Shown here: piece by piece, positions 15,828 through 25,257 of the stretch
How positions within the stretch are numbered: the stretch's first letter is position 1
Layout: each line of letters begins with the position of its first letter
Position numbers and translations under genes: made by a program
Source of the DNA: Beijerinckiaceae bacterium
GTDB lineage: Bacteria > Pseudomonadota > Alphaproteobacteria > Rhizobiales > Beijerinckiaceae
Assembly: GCA_947454485.1 (NCBI GenBank)
Contig: CANGJJ010000004.1
Span: forward strand, 1-64,000
DNA length: 64,000 nt
Direction: 5' to 3'
Notes under the pieces: generated by a model
Database searches by the model: none
What the model was told of the DNA's origin: nothing
Seen by the model: the letters and a program-made list of their open reading frames with translations, nothing else

Positions 15828-16928
15828 TTACCGGCCCTCAAGGGCCGCTTGCAGGGCGGCCAGCTCCGGGGGCAGGGGGCTGGTGAAGAGCAGCTCCTCG
15901 CCGGTACGGGGATGGTCGAAGCCCAGCGAGGTCGCATGGAGCGCTTGTCGGCGCAGCCCCTCAACCAAGCTGCGGGCCGTCTCGCCCAGCAAAGCGCCTT
16001 TGGTCTTGAAGCCCGTCGCATAGAGCGGGTCGCCAATGACCGGATGACCGATATGGGCCATATGGACTCGGATCTGATGGGTGCGGCCTGTCTCAAGGCT
16101 GCAACGCACCAAACTCACCAACGGCTTGCCATCCTTGTCGCGGCCATAGGTGGCCTCGACCTGAAAATGGGTGATGGCCTCGCGGCCCTTGTCTTCAGAC
16201 ACAACCGCCTGTTTCTCGCGATGCCAGGGGTGGCGGCCGAGCGGCGCCTCAATCGTCCCGGCGCTGCGCTCCAGCGCGCCCCAGACAAAGGCGAGATAGT
16301 CGCGGGTGAGTGACAGGGTGCGGCCGTGGTCGGCAAACAGATCCGACAGGGTCTGATGGGTCTCGTCATTCTTGGCTACGACCAGAAGGCCGGATGTGTC
16401 TTTGTCGAGCCGGTGGACGATGCCGGGTCGTTTGACCCCGCCAATGCCCGACAGGCTGTCGCCGCAATGGGCGATGAGTGCATTGACCAAAGTGCCGGTC
16501 TCATGGCCAGCGGCAGGATGAACGACAAGGCCCGCAGGCTTGTCGATAATGATGAAATCGGCATCCTCAAAGGCCACCGTGAGGGGGATTGGCTCGCCCA
16601 GCGGTTCTGCGGGGGCGGCCTCGGGCACGGTGATCTCAACGATCTGCCCGGCCTTGACCTTGAGATTGGCATCGCCGGCGGGTTTGCCTGCCACCGTGAC
16701 ATGGCCAGCCTCAACAAGGCCCTTGATGCGCGTGCGCGACAGGCCATCGCAGGTGCTGGCGAGAAATTTGTCGAGACGGCCAGCCTCGCTCACTTCGAAA
16801 CTATGGACACCCGGCGGCAGGCCGGGCCCGCGCGGGGCGGCCGGGGCTGGGGCGGTCTCTTCCTCAATCTCCTCGACCTCAGGGCCGAAGATACCGAGCT
16901 GGTGGCGACGTTTGGCATATTGGTTCAT
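15828..16928 (-). CDS. rluD: Ribosomal large-subunit pseudouridine synthase, RluD-type
   Basis: The 366-residue enzyme isomerises uridines in 23S rRNA (helix 69 for RluD). It has an N-terminal S4 RNA-binding domain (about 43-110, AGRLDKFLA, LSRTRIKGLVEAGHV) and a RluA-type catalytic domain. That domain contains IIDKPAGLVVHPAAGH, the catalytic HRLDKDTSGLLVVAK (nucleophile Asp in HRLD), and the late motif GRTHQIRVHMAHIGHP. An N-terminal extension (1-40, rich in Glu, Ala and Pro) is common in alphaproteobacteria. The ATG at 16928 is chosen; frames extending further upstream run into a dispersed repeat and are spurious. rpoH follows on the same strand. Confidence 0.92.
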   Translation of the reverse strand: MNQYAKRRHQLGIFGPEVEEIEEETAPAPAAPRGPGLPPGVHSFEVSEAGRLDKFLASTCDGLSRTRIKGLVEAGHVTVAGKPAGDANLKVKAGQIVEITVPEAAPAEPLGEPIPLTVAFEDADFIIIDKPAGLVVHPAAGHETGTLVNALIAHCGDSLSGIGGVKRPGIVHRLDKDTSGLLVVAKNDETHQTLSDLFADHGRTLSLTRDYLAFVWGALERSAGTIEAPLGRHPWHREKQAVVSEDKGREAITHFQVEATYGRDKDGKPLVSLVRCSLETGRTHQIRVHMAHIGHPVIGDPLYATGFKTKGALLGETARSLVEGLRRQALHATSLGFDHPRTGEELLFTSPLPPELAALQAALEGR

Positions 16929-16990
16929 GGCGGGGGTGTAGCACGGATCACCGCGCTGGTCTTCCATTGTGGGAGGCAAGCCCTGCGCGT

Positions 16991-17042
16991 CCTTCTCCCA
17001 ATGGGAGAAGGTGCCGCCAGATGGTGGGGGATGAGGGGAAGG
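16991..17042 (+). repeat. Dispersed palindromic repeat, family A
   Basis: CCTTCTCCCAATGGGAGAAG begins at 16991 and is followed by a variant spacer and GATGAGGGGAA. The copy lies just upstream of rluD and matches the family described at 14323. Confidence 0.82.
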
Positions 17043-17149
17043 TGGTGCGCTCGCTACCCTGCAAGGCGCGATCCTCGCTCCCCATAAAACGCATTGCCTT
17101 AAAGGCCGCGCGCCTTCAAACATCTGTCCCGATCATTTGAGGACGCCGC

Positions 17150-18364
17150 GTGCACAAACCCCATGTCGCCATTATCGGAGCAGGCCCCGCCGGTCTCATG
17201 GCTGCGCTGGCGAGTGCGCGGGCGGGGGCGCGGGTTGAGATTTTCGAGCAGATGCCATCTCCCGCGCGCAAATTCTTGATGGCGGGGCGCGGCGGGCTCA
17301 ACCTCACCCATAGCGAGCCGCTCGATCAGTTTGTGACGCGCTATGGCGCGGCGCGCGATTGGCTTCGCACCATTCTTGCGCGCTTCACACCACAGCAGAT
17401 GCGCGACTTTGCGGCCGCCTATGGCGAAGAGACTTTTGTGGGCAGTAGCGGGCGCGTCTTTCCCAAAAGCTTCAAAGCCTCGCCTTTGCTCCGCGCTTGG
17501 CTGCGTGATTTGCAGCAGCTCGGCGTGGTGCTTCATCTGCGGCACAGTTTCACGGGCTTTGACGACACGGGCGCTTTGCGCTTTGCCACACCACAGGGCG
17601 AGCGCGAGGTTGTCGCCGATGCCTGTGTGATGGCGCTGGGTGGTGCCTCCTGGTCGCGGCTTGGGTCGGACGGGCGCTGGCTGCCTGTCTTGCAAGAGGC
17701 GGGTCTTGCTGTCGCGCCGCTGCAGCCAGCCAATTGCGGATTTGATATTGCATGGTCGCCTTTCATGGAGGCCCATGCGGGTGAGCCATTGAAGAGCATT
17801 GAGCTGCAAGCCTGCGGACACGTGCTGCGCGGGGAATGTGTCGTCACGCAATATGGGCTTGAGGGCGGTGCGATCTATGCGCTTTCATCTGTCTTGCGGG
17901 AGGAGATTGCGCGCGCGGGTTTTGCAACATTGCAGATTGATCTGCGCCCCGATGTATCGGTTGAGATTTTGGCGCAGAAGCTTGCGCGGCCGCGTGGCAA
18001 GCAATCGCTCTCCAGTCATTTGCGCAAATCAGCTGGGCTCACATCTGCAGGCGCGGCTGTGCTGCGTGAATCTGGTCCTCTGCCCAGTGATGCGCAGGAG
18101 CTTGCCCAGCGTATCAAATCCGTTTGCCTGCGTCTTGTGCGTGCGCATGGATTGGAGCGCGCCATCTCCACGGCTGGCGGTGTGCAATTGTCGCAACTGG
18201 ATGAGGGCTTGATGGTGAAAAGCCGCCCCGGTCTCTTCCTGGCAGGCGAAATGCTCGACTGGGAAGCGCCAACGGGCGGCTATTTGTTGCAGGCCTGTTT
18301 TGCCAGCGGGCTTGTCGCGGGTGAAGCGGCAGCGGCGTTTGCTGCGCGTCAATCGCCGCCCTGA
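17150..18364 (+). CDS. FAD-dependent oxidoreductase of the TIGR03862/HI0933-like flavoprotein family
   Basis: A 404-residue flavoprotein. The N-terminal Rossmann motif VAIIGAGPAGLMAALA (about 5-20) is followed by the family signature KFLMAGRGGLNLTHSE, then FPKSFKASPLL, CVMALGGASWSRLGSDG and a C-terminal FAD-closing segment SRPGLFLAGEMLDWEAPTGG. Relatives are annotated as BaiN/RdsA-like NAD(P)/FAD oxidoreductases of mostly unknown substrate. It starts with GTG at 17150 after GAGGACGCC. Its 3' end overlaps the convergent tctA gene by 16 bases. A house-keeping or repair-type role is as likely as a catabolic one. Confidence 0.85.
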   Translation: MHKPHVAIIGAGPAGLMAALASARAGARVEIFEQMPSPARKFLMAGRGGLNLTHSEPLDQFVTRYGAARDWLRTILARFTPQQMRDFAAAYGEETFVGSSGRVFPKSFKASPLLRAWLRDLQQLGVVLHLRHSFTGFDDTGALRFATPQGEREVVADACVMALGGASWSRLGSDGRWLPVLQEAGLAVAPLQPANCGFDIAWSPFMEAHAGEPLKSIELQACGHVLRGECVVTQYGLEGGAIYALSSVLREEIARAGFATLQIDLRPDVSVEILAQKLARPRGKQSLSSHLRKSAGLTSAGAAVLRESGPLPSDAQELAQRIKSVCLRLVRAHGLERAISTAGGVQLSQLDEGLMVKSRPGLFLAGEMLDWEAPTGGYLLQACFASGLVAGEAAAAFAARQSPP

Positions 18365-19860
18365 AAGGCTTCTTCACGCGACTTGCGCACGGTTGGCAAA
18401 ATAATCACCAAAACCAGCAAGACGCATAAGAAGAGCAAGAAGGCTGAGATCGGCCGCGTGACAAAGACCATCGGATCGCCGCGCGAGAGAACCAGCGAGC
18501 GGCGCAGATTTTCTTCCATCATCGGCCCCAGCAAGAAGCCAAGGATCATGGGCGCAGCCTCACAGCCAAAGCGCGACATGATGTAGCCAAAGAGCGCGAA
18601 GACAACTGTCATCGCCATCAAGACCCAATTGCTGTTCACGCCATAAATGCCGATGACGCAGAAGAGCAGGATGGCGGGATAGAGAAGGCGATAAGGCACG
18701 GTGAGCAATTTCACCCACAGGCCAATCATCGGCAGATTGATGATGACGAGCATCATGTTGCCGATCCACATGCTCGCGACCATGCCCCAGAACAAATCAG
18801 GCCGCGTCGTCATCACGGCGGAGCCCGGCTGAATGCCTTGGATGATCATCGCGCCCATCATCAAAGCCATGATGGGATTGGAGGGCAGGCCCAAAGTCAG
18901 CAGCGGAATAAAGCTGGTTTGGGCTGCGGCATTGTTGGCGGATTCGGGACCAGCGACACCTTCAATCGCGCCTTTGCCAAAGCGTGATGGATCCCTCGCG
19001 ATCTTCTTCTCCAGCGTATAGCTTGCAAAAGAGGCGAGCACCGCGCCACCGCCTGGCAGAATGCCCAAGATGGCCCCGAGCCCCGTGCCGCGCAGCGCAG
19101 GCTTCCAGCTCTGCGCAAAATCTTTGCGCGAGGGCCACAGATCTTTGAAACGTGTGGAGACAGAGGTGCGGTGCAGTTCTGGTTGTTCCAGATTGCGGAT
19201 GATTTCCACAATGCCAAAGACGCCAATCACCATGGGCAGAAAATCAATCCCGTCCCACAGTTCAGAAATGCCAAGCGTATAGCGGGCCGTGCCCGTATTG
19301 GCATCGGTTCCCACAAGGCCGAACAACAGGCCCACCAACACCATGCCAATGGCTTTGATGACACTGCCTTGCGCCAGAACCACAGCCATCAACAGGCCAA
19401 GCGCCATGAGGGAAAAATATTCAGGCGAGTTGAAGCGCTGCGAGACATCGGCAAGCGCTGGACCAAAGGCTGCGATGAACAAAGTGCCCACACAGCCCGC
19501 AAAGAAAGAGCCGAGTGCTGCAACAGCCAAAGCAGCGCCGGCACGGCCTTGGCGCGCCATCTGGTGCCCATCCATACAGGTCACAACAGACGAGGCTTCG
19601 CCCGGCATATTGACGAGGATGGAAGAGGTCGAGCCGCCATATTGCGCGCCGTAATAAATACCCGCGAGCATGATGAGCGAGGAGAGTGGATCAAGCCCGA
19701 AGGTGAGGGGCAGCAGCATCGCAATGGTGGGAATGGGGCCAATGCCCGGCAAGACGCCGATCAAAGTGCCGAGCATGCAGCCGATCAGCGCAAAGCCAAT
19801 ATTTTGCCAGGTCGCAGCGACGGCAAAACCCATGGAGAGATTGGAGAGTGCGTCCATCAT
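18349..19860 (-). CDS. tctA: Tripartite tricarboxylate transporter large permease TctA
   Basis: TctA is the large, roughly 12-helix membrane subunit of TTT transporters, which use ion gradients and a periplasmic binding protein to import carboxylates. The 503-residue chain has both family hallmarks: GVLPGIGPIPTIAMLLP (about 33-49) and YGAQYGGSTSSILVNMPGE (about 71-89). A second GAILGILPGGGAVLASF forms the mirrored half of the inverted repeat. It follows tctB with three bases between and is divergent from tctC at 20463, giving one complete TTT system. Substrate is not readable from sequence. Confidence 0.94.
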   Translation of the reverse strand: MMDALSNLSMGFAVAATWQNIGFALIGCMLGTLIGVLPGIGPIPTIAMLLPLTFGLDPLSSLIMLAGIYYGAQYGGSTSSILVNMPGEASSVVTCMDGHQMARQGRAGAALAVAALGSFFAGCVGTLFIAAFGPALADVSQRFNSPEYFSLMALGLLMAVVLAQGSVIKAIGMVLVGLLFGLVGTDANTGTARYTLGISELWDGIDFLPMVIGVFGIVEIIRNLEQPELHRTSVSTRFKDLWPSRKDFAQSWKPALRGTGLGAILGILPGGGAVLASFASYTLEKKIARDPSRFGKGAIEGVAGPESANNAAAQTSFIPLLTLGLPSNPIMALMMGAMIIQGIQPGSAVMTTRPDLFWGMVASMWIGNMMLVIINLPMIGLWVKLLTVPYRLLYPAILLFCVIGIYGVNSNWVLMAMTVVFALFGYIMSRFGCEAAPMILGFLLGPMMEENLRRSLVLSRGDPMVFVTRPISAFLLFLCVLLVLVIILPTVRKSREEAFQGGD

Positions 19861-19863
19861 GGA

Positions 19864-20313
19864 TCAGTCACCCCACCATGCGGGCATGGCTTGGCCCAAT
19901 CCATAAATGAAGAGCGCGACACTGAAGAGGCCGAGCACAATTGCCAGGATGCTCGTTTCGCCCCAGCGTGTTTCGCGTCGGGCCAGTGCTGCGATGAGGG
20001 TGAGGGCAGCGGCGCTGACAGCGAGGCCTGCAAAGGTCATCACAAAACCGAAGGCGAGGATCGCGAGGCTGACAAAAGTGACGGGTCGCCATTGCATGCG
20101 CTCAATGCGCTCACCGCTGACAACGAGCGAGGAGAGGGCGAGCCAAATGCCAATGGCGAGAATCAATCCGCTCAGAATCAGGGGAAAGAAGCCTGTGCCC
20201 ATGCGGGCGGCGCTGCCGAAGGGAAGGTCACGGCCCAGAACAAGGCCAGCAAGGCCGAGGGCGCCGAAAGCAAAGCCCGCGCCCAGATTTTGCGGGCTCT
20301 TCACGCGCAACAT
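19864..20313 (-). CDS. tctB: Tripartite tricarboxylate transporter small subunit TctB
   Basis: A 149-residue membrane protein with four predicted helices (about 8-25, 35-58, 73-98, 108-140). It fits the weakly conserved TctB family in size, topology and place beside tctA. Motifs GTGFFPLILSGLILAIGIWL and the N-terminal NLGAGFAFGALG are typical. The ATG at 20313 is preceded by GGAGGG; the longer frame upstream is not supported. It shares the 149-base divergent region with tctC. Confidence 0.88.
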   Translation of the reverse strand: MLRVKSPQNLGAGFAFGALGLAGLVLGRDLPFGSAARMGTGFFPLILSGLILAIGIWLALSSLVVSGERIERMQWRPVTFVSLAILAFGFVMTFAGLAVSAAALTLIAALARRETRWGETSILAIVLGLFSVALFIYGLGQAMPAWWGD

Positions 20314-20462
20314 AGTCCCTCCAACATTGGCCGGATGTGCCTCCGGTTCGCGCAAGCTAGCAGAAGCCACCCACCGCGCAATATGGGGGCTGGACAAGGC
20401 TCGCGCGCATTGCAAGACTCATGTGCAGAAGCGGCGATCAAAAGCCGCGAGGGGAGGTTTTC

Positions 20463-21449
20463 ATGATTTCCAGACGTGATGTCTTGCAAGCGGGTGTTGG
20501 CGGTTTGGTGGCAGCGGGTGCTGGCGCTGGGAGCGCTTTTGCGCAGGCGGCCGATTATCCCAACAAGCCCATTCACGCCATTTGCATGTTCCCGCCCGGT
20601 GCTGGCGCGGATGTGATCGTGCGTTTCTTCGCCAAGCAGTTCAGCGATCTGACCGGCAAGACGGTGGTGGTGGAAAATCGCGCGGGTGCTTTTGGCAATA
20701 TCGCCTCTGAAGCTGTCGCGCGCGCCAAGCCCGATGGCTATACGATCTATATCGCGCCGGGCTCCTCGGTCTTCTCGGCGGCCAAGCATCTGTTCAACAA
20801 ATTGCCCTTCGATCCGGTGAATGACTTTGAGCATGTGACTTTGCTCATGCGCATTCCCTTTGTGATGCTGGTGCGCGGCGACAGCCCCTACAAAACTGTG
20901 GCTGATCTGACCGAAGATCTGAAGAAGCAGGGCGACAAGGCCTCTTATGGCTCAACCGCCAACACGGGTCTTGTGGCGAGCGAGCTTTACAAAGCCCAGT
21001 TTGGCTTGAAGACGGTGGAAGTGAAATACAAAGATCCGCAGGTCATGCTGAATGAATTGGTCGCCGGCAATATGGCCTTCTGCCATTGCGATCCCACCAG
21101 TGCACTCGGCCAAATGAAGAGCGGCAAATTGCGCGCTCTGGCCTCAAGCTCTGGCACACGCACCAAGGCGCTGCCTGATGTTCCCGGCGCCAAGGAGGCT
21201 GGCATCACCAATACGGATCTCACCGCTTGGTGGTCGGTGCATACGCCCAAGGGTGTTGACCCTGCGATCCTTGCCAAGCTCGAAGGCTGGTTCAATCAGG
21301 TCGCGCGTCAGGAAGAGACCGCGAAGTTCCTCTACAATATCGGCGCAGATCCCTTCCCCGGCGACACAGCACAGCTGAAGCGCTTGATGGCGAGCGATAT
21401 GGAGGCTTGGGGCCGCTATGTCGATCTGGCGAAGATCGAAAAGCTCTGA
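20463..21449 (+). CDS. tctC: TTT solute-binding protein TctC (Bug family, classical sub-type)
   Basis: A 328-residue periplasmic binding protein. It has a twin-arginine-like signal (ISRRDVLQAG, cut after AFAQA, about 28), then YPNKPIHAICMFPPGAGADV, GKTVVVENRAGAFGNI and KPDGYTIYI, the Bug-fold signature loops that grip carboxylate ligands. The length is normal. It is divergent from tctBA, so it is the natural partner of that permease. ATG 20463 follows GAGGGGAGG. It is one of three classical Bug proteins in the window (also 44958 and 49756). Confidence 0.9.
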   Translation: MISRRDVLQAGVGGLVAAGAGAGSAFAQAADYPNKPIHAICMFPPGAGADVIVRFFAKQFSDLTGKTVVVENRAGAFGNIASEAVARAKPDGYTIYIAPGSSVFSAAKHLFNKLPFDPVNDFEHVTLLMRIPFVMLVRGDSPYKTVADLTEDLKKQGDKASYGSTANTGLVASELYKAQFGLKTVEVKYKDPQVMLNELVAGNMAFCHCDPTSALGQMKSGKLRALASSSGTRTKALPDVPGAKEAGITNTDLTAWWSVHTPKGVDPAILAKLEGWFNQVARQEETAKFLYNIGADPFPGDTAQLKRLMASDMEAWGRYVDLAKIEKL

Positions 21450-21568
21450 CGCTTCGCGCCTTTTGATGAGGGGTCGGCCGCAGGGCCGATCCCTTTTTTG
21501 TGTTCGCGGGCCGATTGACAAGCCCGCGCATCCACAACAGGTTGCGCCAGCAAAAAAGGGAGAAAGCC

Positions 21569-22597
21569 GTGCTCAAGAATTGGTCGTTGCGCGTCATTGC
21601 GCTGGTGGGTGCTGTTGTGGCCGCCGGTTCGCAGGCTCAGGCGCAGTCGGATGCCGTGGCTGATTTTTATCGCGGCAAAACGCTGACCGTTCTCGTGGGT
21701 GTTGGTGCGGGCGGTGAATATGATTTTCAGATGCGCCTCGTGCAGCGCCATATTGGCAAATATATCCCCGGCAATCCTTCGACCGTCGGCCAGAATATGG
21801 TGGGTGCGACGGGCCTGTTGATGGCGAACCATCTCTACAATGTCGCGCCCAAAGATGGCACGGTGATTGGCCTCATTCAAAATGGTCTACCCTCGTTTCA
21901 GGCTATGGGCGTTGAGGGCATCAATTTTGACGCGCGCAAATTCAACTGGATTGGCTCGCTCTCGCCCACAGTCGAAACGATGGCCGTGCGCAAAGGCTCA
22001 GGCGTGATGACGGTTGAGGATGCGCGCAAGAAAGACCTGATTGCAGGCTCCAATGGCCGCGCGGGCATTACCTATACATTCCCCGCCTTGATGAATGATC
22101 TGCTCGGCACACGCTTCAAGATCGTCACCGGCTATGCCAGCGTGAATGAGATCAATATCGCGATGGAACGCGGCGAGGCCGATGGGCGCAACAATTCCTG
22201 GACCAGCTGGCGCACCGCCAAGCCCGACTGGATTGCAAATAAACAGATCAATGTGCTGGTGCGTGTGGGGCCGCTGCCCCATGATATGGATCCTTCCGTG
22301 CCGCAGTTCGAAGATCTCGTTCCCAAGCTCGAAGACAAGCAGTTGCTGCGTCTGGTGACATCAGGCTCGCGCCTTGGTCATCCCTTCGCCACCGCGCCCG
22401 GTGTGCCAGCTGAGCGTGTCGCGGCCCTGCGAGAGGCCTTCGCCAAGATGGTGCGCGACCCCGACTATCTGCGCGAGCTTGCCGCCGTGCGCCTTGAGGC
22501 CAATCCCCAGACAGGTGAGCAGTTGCAGGCCATTGTCGATGAAGTGATGGCGACGCCTGACCCGGTGAAGCAGAAGGGCCGCAAGCTCATCCAGTAA
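21569..22597 (+). CDS. TTT-type solute-binding protein (FYRGKT sub-type)
   Basis: A 342-residue exported protein (signal peptide 1-27, QAQAQ). It belongs to a second Bug-like sub-type marked by DFYRGKTLTVLVGVGAGGEY after the signal, RHIGKYIPGNPSTVGQNM and APKDGTVIGLIQNG. The acidic Arg-rich element MERGEADGRNNSW is also typical. The start is GTG 21569 after GGGAGAAA. It is followed by a strong terminator and an iclR gene, and preceded by tctC. No permease of its own is adjacent; it may use TctAB next door or another set. Confidence 0.85.
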   Translation: MLKNWSLRVIALVGAVVAAGSQAQAQSDAVADFYRGKTLTVLVGVGAGGEYDFQMRLVQRHIGKYIPGNPSTVGQNMVGATGLLMANHLYNVAPKDGTVIGLIQNGLPSFQAMGVEGINFDARKFNWIGSLSPTVETMAVRKGSGVMTVEDARKKDLIAGSNGRAGITYTFPALMNDLLGTRFKIVTGYASVNEINIAMERGEADGRNNSWTSWRTAKPDWIANKQINVLVRVGPLPHDMDPSVPQFEDLVPKLEDKQLLRLVTSGSRLGHPFATAPGVPAERVAALREAFAKMVRDPDYLRELAAVRLEANPQTGEQLQAIVDEVMATPDPVKQKGRKLIQ

Positions 22598-22619
22598 TCC
22601 CATATATTGCGAATAATAA

Positions 22620-22657
22620 GGCCTCTGAAACACCCCTTTCAGAGGCCTGTTTTTTTT
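22620..22657 (+). terminator. Rho-independent terminator after the solute-binding protein gene
   Basis: The 11-bp perfect stem GGCCTCTGAAA (22620-22630) and TTTCAGAGGCC (22637-22647) has a CACCCC loop and a run of eight T at 22650-22657. Confidence 0.95.
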
Positions 22658-22688
22658 GTATGGTGGCGCTCACCAAGGGAATAGCGCC

Positions 22689-23441
22689 GTGAAAAGCCTC
22701 GAAAAGATGATTGGCATCCTCGACCTCTTCGAGGGGTCGGAGATGGAATGGACCCCTGAAGCTCTGGCGGACCGTCTCGAGCTGACGCGCTCCACGCTCT
22801 ATCGCTATTTGAAAGTGCTGACTGATGCGGGGCTTTTGACCTCGCTGCCGGGGGTGGGCTTTACCTTGGGGCCGCGCATCGCCGAGCTTGATTACAAGAT
22901 GCGCCATTCAGATCCGCTCATCATCGCCAGCCGTCCGATGATGGCTGAATTGGTGTCCGAGATCCCCGGCATTTCGCTGTTGTGCCGCCGCTATCGCGGT
23001 CTTGTGCTGTGTGTCCATCAAGAGCAATCGCCGGGGGCGAGCTTTATTTCCACTTATGAGCGTGGCCGTGCGCGCCCGCTGCTGCGCGGCGCTGCCTCGC
23101 GCAGCATTCTGGCCAATATGCCAACGCCGATCTTGCGCAAGCTCTATGAAAGCGCGCCGCATGACTTCGCGGAGGCGGGGTTGGGGGCCGATCTTGTGAG
23201 CGTGCGCGCCACTTTGAAGGCCATCCGCCAACGCGGCTTTGATGTGACCGTGGGCGAATTGAACCAAGGCGTCACCGGTATCGCTGCTCCCATTTTCGAT
23301 GCCAAGGGCGGCGTCGTGGGTTCGCTCAGCGTCACTTTGGGGGACACCAACATCGCCTCCGAGCGGCTGGCTTTCGTGGCTGATCGCGTCACCTTTTGCG
23401 CCCGGATCGTTTCCAAGACGATCGCCCGCGAGGCTTCGTAG
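22689..23441 (+). CDS. IclR-family transcriptional regulator
   Basis: A 250-residue regulator with an N-terminal winged helix-turn-helix (about 4-60: LEKMIGILDLFEG, TPEALADRLELTRSTLYRYL) and a C-terminal IclR effector-binding domain (about 80-250, including GVTGIAAPIFDAKGGVVGSL). IclR proteins usually control nearby catabolic operons and respond to aromatic or carboxylic acids. The start is GTG 22689 with AAGGGA upstream. The next genes are an FAD monooxygenase, a class II aldolase and a binding protein, its most likely targets. A palindromic AT-rich element lies between. Confidence 0.9.
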   Translation: MKSLEKMIGILDLFEGSEMEWTPEALADRLELTRSTLYRYLKVLTDAGLLTSLPGVGFTLGPRIAELDYKMRHSDPLIIASRPMMAELVSEIPGISLLCRRYRGLVLCVHQEQSPGASFISTYERGRARPLLRGAASRSILANMPTPILRKLYESAPHDFAEAGLGADLVSVRATLKAIRQRGFDVTVGELNQGVTGIAAPIFDAKGGVVGSLSVTLGDTNIASERLAFVADRVTFCARIVSKTIAREAS

Positions 23442-23460
23442 ATAAAATCCCACAATAATG

Positions 23461-23478
23461 GATTTTGATTAAAATCAA
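23461..23478. promoter_or_regulatory. AT-rich palindrome, possible IclR operator
   Basis: GATTTT (23461-23466) and AAAATC (23471-23476) are inverted repeats, overlapping a second pair TTGATT (23465-23470) and AATCAA (23473-23478). The element lies 75 bases upstream of the FAD monooxygenase start and just after iclR. Binding by the IclR protein is inference from position and symmetry. Confidence 0.4.
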
Positions 23479-23552
23479 TTGACCGGCCCAATCCCGCATG
23501 GTTCAACAAGCCTCAAGGGCATGTCAGCCCATGGCCAGAGCGGGAGAGATCC

Positions 23553-25163
23553 ATGGATACGCAGGTTTTGATTGTCGGGGCTGGGCCTGTGGGTCTCACT
23601 TTGGCGCTTGATCTGGGTCGCCGTGGCATTGCCTGCACGCTGATCGAGCAAAAGGACAAGCCCGCCTTCCTGCCCAAGATGGAGCGCGTAAACGCCCGCA
23701 CGATGGAGATCTATCGGCGCATGGGCCTTGCGGACAAGATCCGCCAAGCGGGTCTGCGCGGGGATATTCCGATGGATGTCTTCGTCGTGCTCGACCTTGC
23801 TCATCCCCCGTTGCTGCGCCTGTCCTATCCCTCCGTGAATGAAGCTCAGGCTGATATCCGCGCGACGATTGATGGCAGCGCACCGCTCGAAGCCTATCAG
23901 CTCATCTCGCAATATACGCTGGAGCCTTTGCTCAAAAGCGAATGCGAAAAGAACCCCAACATTACGATGATGTGGTCAACGCAGTTCGTGAGCTGCGAGC
24001 AGGATGCAGAGGGCGTCTCCACCACGATCAAATGCGCAGATGGTTCGACCCGCGTCATTCGCGCGCCCTATATGGTGGGTTGTGATGGCGGTGCGAGTCC
24101 CGTGCGCCATGCGCTCGACATTAAATTGCAGGGCGAGCCCAATTCGCTGGGTCTGCGTCAGGGCCTTTATTATTGCGAAGAGCTGTTTGACCGCCTGCCT
24201 GTGGGCAATGGTCCCGGGCGCGGGCGCCACTATCATGTGGCCGATGACAAATCGACGTTCCTGATCATGCAGGACTCCACGAAACATTGGACGCTGCATG
24301 CCCAATGCGACTCCGATGAGGAGATGAAGGCGCAGTTTCGCAAAGCTGTCGGCTTTGATGTGAAATTTGAGATGCTGTCCTGCAATCCGTGGCGACAAAA
24401 TCTGATGCTGGCAGAAAAATACGGCAAAGGCCGCATTTTGCTCGCGGGCGATTCTGTGCATCTCGTCATCCCGACTGGCGGTCTTGGCATGAATTCGGGT
24501 GTGGGCGATGCGGTGGATCTGGCATGGAAGCTTGAGGCCGTGCTGCGCGGTTGGGGTGGTCCCAATATGCTGCCCTCTTATGAATTCGAACGCCGCCAGA
24601 TTGGCGATCGCAATGTGGGGGCCTCGCGCTATGCCACGATTGGTCGGCGCAAATGGCGCTCCATGTATCGTCCTGAAATTCGCGACACGACGCCAGAGGG
24701 CAAAAAGGCGCGCGAGATCCTCGCCAATGTTGCAGATGTCGAACAGCGCAAGACCAATGAAATGATCGGCGCGGAGCTAGGCTATCGCTATGTCCATTCG
24801 CCGATCATCTGCGATATTCCCGGTGGGCCTGAACATCTCTTCCGCGTCTATGAGCCCACCACTTGGCCGGGCGCGCGCTTGCCCCATGTCTGGCTGAATG
24901 ATGGAAGCGCGGTGCAAGATCGCTTGCCAGCCTTTGGCTATACGATCCTGCGGCTGGGCAAGACCAAGGTGGACACGCAGCCGCTTTCTGACGCGATTGC
25001 CGCCTATGGCGCGCCCGTCGCCACGCTTGATGTGCCCGATGAGATCGCGCGCGAGATCTATGGCTATGATCTCCTGCTGATCCGTCCCGACATGCATGTG
25101 GTGTGGCGCGGCAATGGTGAACCCGATGCCGCCGAGGTCGCGCGGATTGCGACAGGCCACTGA
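23553..25163 (+). CDS. FAD-dependent aromatic monooxygenase (PheA/TfdB/MhpA-like)
   Basis: A 536-residue flavin hydroxylase that would add one oxygen to an aromatic acid or phenol using NAD(P)H. The Rossmann FAD motif VLIVGAGPVGLTLALDLGRR is at 5-24, the DG motif appears as GCDGGASPVRHAL (about 174), and the second FAD motif is GDSVHLVIPTGGLGMNSG (about 301-318) with DAVDLAWKL. A thioredoxin-like C-terminal domain (about 420-536) is typical of the PheA/TfdB group. The substrate is unknown. It follows iclR by 111 bases and precedes a class II aldolase, so it probably forms part of an aromatic degradation unit. Confidence 0.88.
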   Translation: MDTQVLIVGAGPVGLTLALDLGRRGIACTLIEQKDKPAFLPKMERVNARTMEIYRRMGLADKIRQAGLRGDIPMDVFVVLDLAHPPLLRLSYPSVNEAQADIRATIDGSAPLEAYQLISQYTLEPLLKSECEKNPNITMMWSTQFVSCEQDAEGVSTTIKCADGSTRVIRAPYMVGCDGGASPVRHALDIKLQGEPNSLGLRQGLYYCEELFDRLPVGNGPGRGRHYHVADDKSTFLIMQDSTKHWTLHAQCDSDEEMKAQFRKAVGFDVKFEMLSCNPWRQNLMLAEKYGKGRILLAGDSVHLVIPTGGLGMNSGVGDAVDLAWKLEAVLRGWGGPNMLPSYEFERRQIGDRNVGASRYATIGRRKWRSMYRPEIRDTTPEGKKAREILANVADVEQRKTNEMIGAELGYRYVHSPIICDIPGGPEHLFRVYEPTTWPGARLPHVWLNDGSAVQDRLPAFGYTILRLGKTKVDTQPLSDAIAAYGAPVATLDVPDEIAREIYGYDLLLIRPDMHVVWRGNGEPDAAEVARIATGH

Positions 25164-25257
25164 GGCTGAAGGCCCTTCCGGTCCGCAAAAGGTGTGCTAA
25201 AAGGTCCCCGGAACGGAGCCCTAGGCGGGCTTCGGCAGTGCTCTGGGAGGGCGTTGA

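Noticed and set aside
19171-20466. Long open frame (431 codons) on the plus strand opposite tctA and tctB
   Set aside because: It is a shadow of two well-supported genes; its protein is extremely rich in His, Arg and Gly without any motif, and it crosses the intergenic region.
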